Of a DNA stretch of 7,535 nucleotides, positions 6,866 through 7,535 are shown in pieces. The notes under the pieces are model-generated. The model saw only the letters and a list, made by a program, of their open reading frames with translations, had not been told where the DNA came from and did not search any database. The stretch is from Trebonia sp. (lineage in GTDB: Bacteria; Actinomycetota; Actinomycetes; Streptosporangiales; Streptosporangiaceae). Every line of letters begins with the position of its first letter. Position 1 is the first letter of the stretch. The stretch lies in the NCBI GenBank assembly GCA_030038035.1, contig JASHPP010000202.1, positions 1 through 7,535 of the forward strand, read 5' to 3'. The position numbers and the translations under genes are program-made.

Positions 6866-7535
6866 TCAGCGTCCGCCGGTCCGGTAGCCGGAGTAGTCCT
6901 GGTAGCCGTCCTGACCGTAGCCGAGCTCGGATCCGTCGAATCCGCGCTGCTCGTACTGCCTGCCTGGCGCCGGTGCGGCGTAGCCGACCAGACCGCTCGC
7001 TTCGCTGTCGGGGTACACCGGGTCGTCGTAGCGCAGGCTGCTGTAGTCGATCTCGGTGTATCCGCGCGCCGTTGAGCCGTTGTGGGCGTGGCGGCCCGTT
7101 GCCGGGGCGGCTGCGTCGAGACCGGCCGCGGGCAGGTAGCCGTCTGCGGCCACCGCTGGGTAATAGCCGTTGCCCGCGGGCATCTCCGGTGTGGGGTAGC
7201 CCGGATAGTCCGCACCGGCGTGGCTCGCGGCCGCGGGGTCGGGGTAGCCGGGCTGCTGATACGCCGATGGCGCGCTGAGATAGCTGCCGTAGGGGTTGGC
7301 AGCCGGGGATGCCGACGGAGTACGGGGTGACGACACGAGCGGATCCTGCCCGGCAGGCTGCGGCGCGGGCGACTGAACGGGATAGCCATCCGGCCGGCTG
7401 ATGTGATCCGGACCGGCCGGGTACCGGCTCGCATCCTGGATGCCGGGCTGGCTGGCCGACCGCCGGGTTCGGTACGAGCGGCTGTCCGCTGCGTTGATCG
7501 CGGGGAAGGACGGGCTCGTCAGCGGGTCGTCGTCG
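6866..7535 (-). CDS. C-terminal part of a Tyr/Pro/Gly/Ala-rich low-complexity protein (5' end outside window)
   Basis: The frame is open from the window edge to a TGA at 6866-6868, giving 222 visible residues. The GTG at 7336 is internal, because 66 codons upstream of it continue the same composition. The sequence is rich in Tyr, Pro, Gly, Ala, Asp and Ser, with recurrent GYP, DYPGYP and YPDP units and a Tyr-rich end (GYGQDGYQDYSGYR). There is an acidic start (DDDPL) and an Arg-rich patch (SRSYRTRR). No fold, membrane segment or catalytic motif is visible. This looks like a long disordered tail such as those on actinobacterial sensor kinases, cell-envelope or regulatory proteins; the real domain must lie beyond the window. 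A nitrate/nitrite-sensing histidine kinase of the conservon type is one guess, with no direct support here. Absence of stops and consistent composition support real coding. Confidence 0.75.
   Translation of the reverse strand, partial: DDDPLTSPSFPAINAADSRSYRTRRSASQPGIQDASRYPAGPDHISRPDGYPVQSPAPQPAGQDPLVSSPRTPSASPAANPYGSYLSAPSAYQQPGYPDPAAASHAGADYPGYPTPEMPAGNGYYPAVAADGYLPAAGLDAAAPATGRHAHNGSTARGYTEIDYSSLRYDDPVYPDSEASGLVGYAAPAPGRQYEQRGFDGSELGYGQDGYQDYSGYRTGGR

Overview
This window is from a high-GC actinomycete-type genome. Codon third positions are almost all G or C, GTG starts are used, genes are tightly packed, and the squalene-hopene cyclase and HpnH-type proteins resemble those of hopanoid-making Actinobacteria (Streptomyces, Frankia, Streptosporangiales-like). 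I cannot name the species.

Left half (1-4094, + strand): part of a hopanoid operon. It begins inside a squalene-hopene cyclase gene (shc/hpnF; the 5' end lies outside the window). An ATGA overlap leads into one uninterrupted 526-codon gene that joins an HpnG-like nucleosidase domain to a complete IspH (HMBPP reductase) domain. After 43 bases comes hpnH, the radical-SAM adenosylhopane synthase. Together these would supply isoprenoid precursors (IspH), cyclise squalene to hopene (Shc), add the 5'-deoxyadenosyl group from SAM (HpnH) and remove adenine from adenosylhopane (HpnG-like domain). The HpnG-IspH fusion is the most notable item here.

Right half (4095-7535, all genes on the - strand): a GC-rich inverted repeat separates the convergent hpnH from an alpha/beta hydrolase gene. 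Upstream of that, and transcribed toward it, are an AlaA-type alanine (glutamate-pyruvate) aminotransferase, a small Trp-rich hypothetical protein, and the C-terminal 222 residues of a Tyr/Pro/Gly/Ala-rich, probably disordered protein whose start lies beyond the window. I see no functional link between these genes and the hopanoid operon. The 195-base leader of the aminotransferase gene holds a long hairpin plus a second copy of one hairpin arm.

There is no stretch over 300 bases without a gene. I saw no tRNA, rRNA, CRISPR array, transposase or phage gene.
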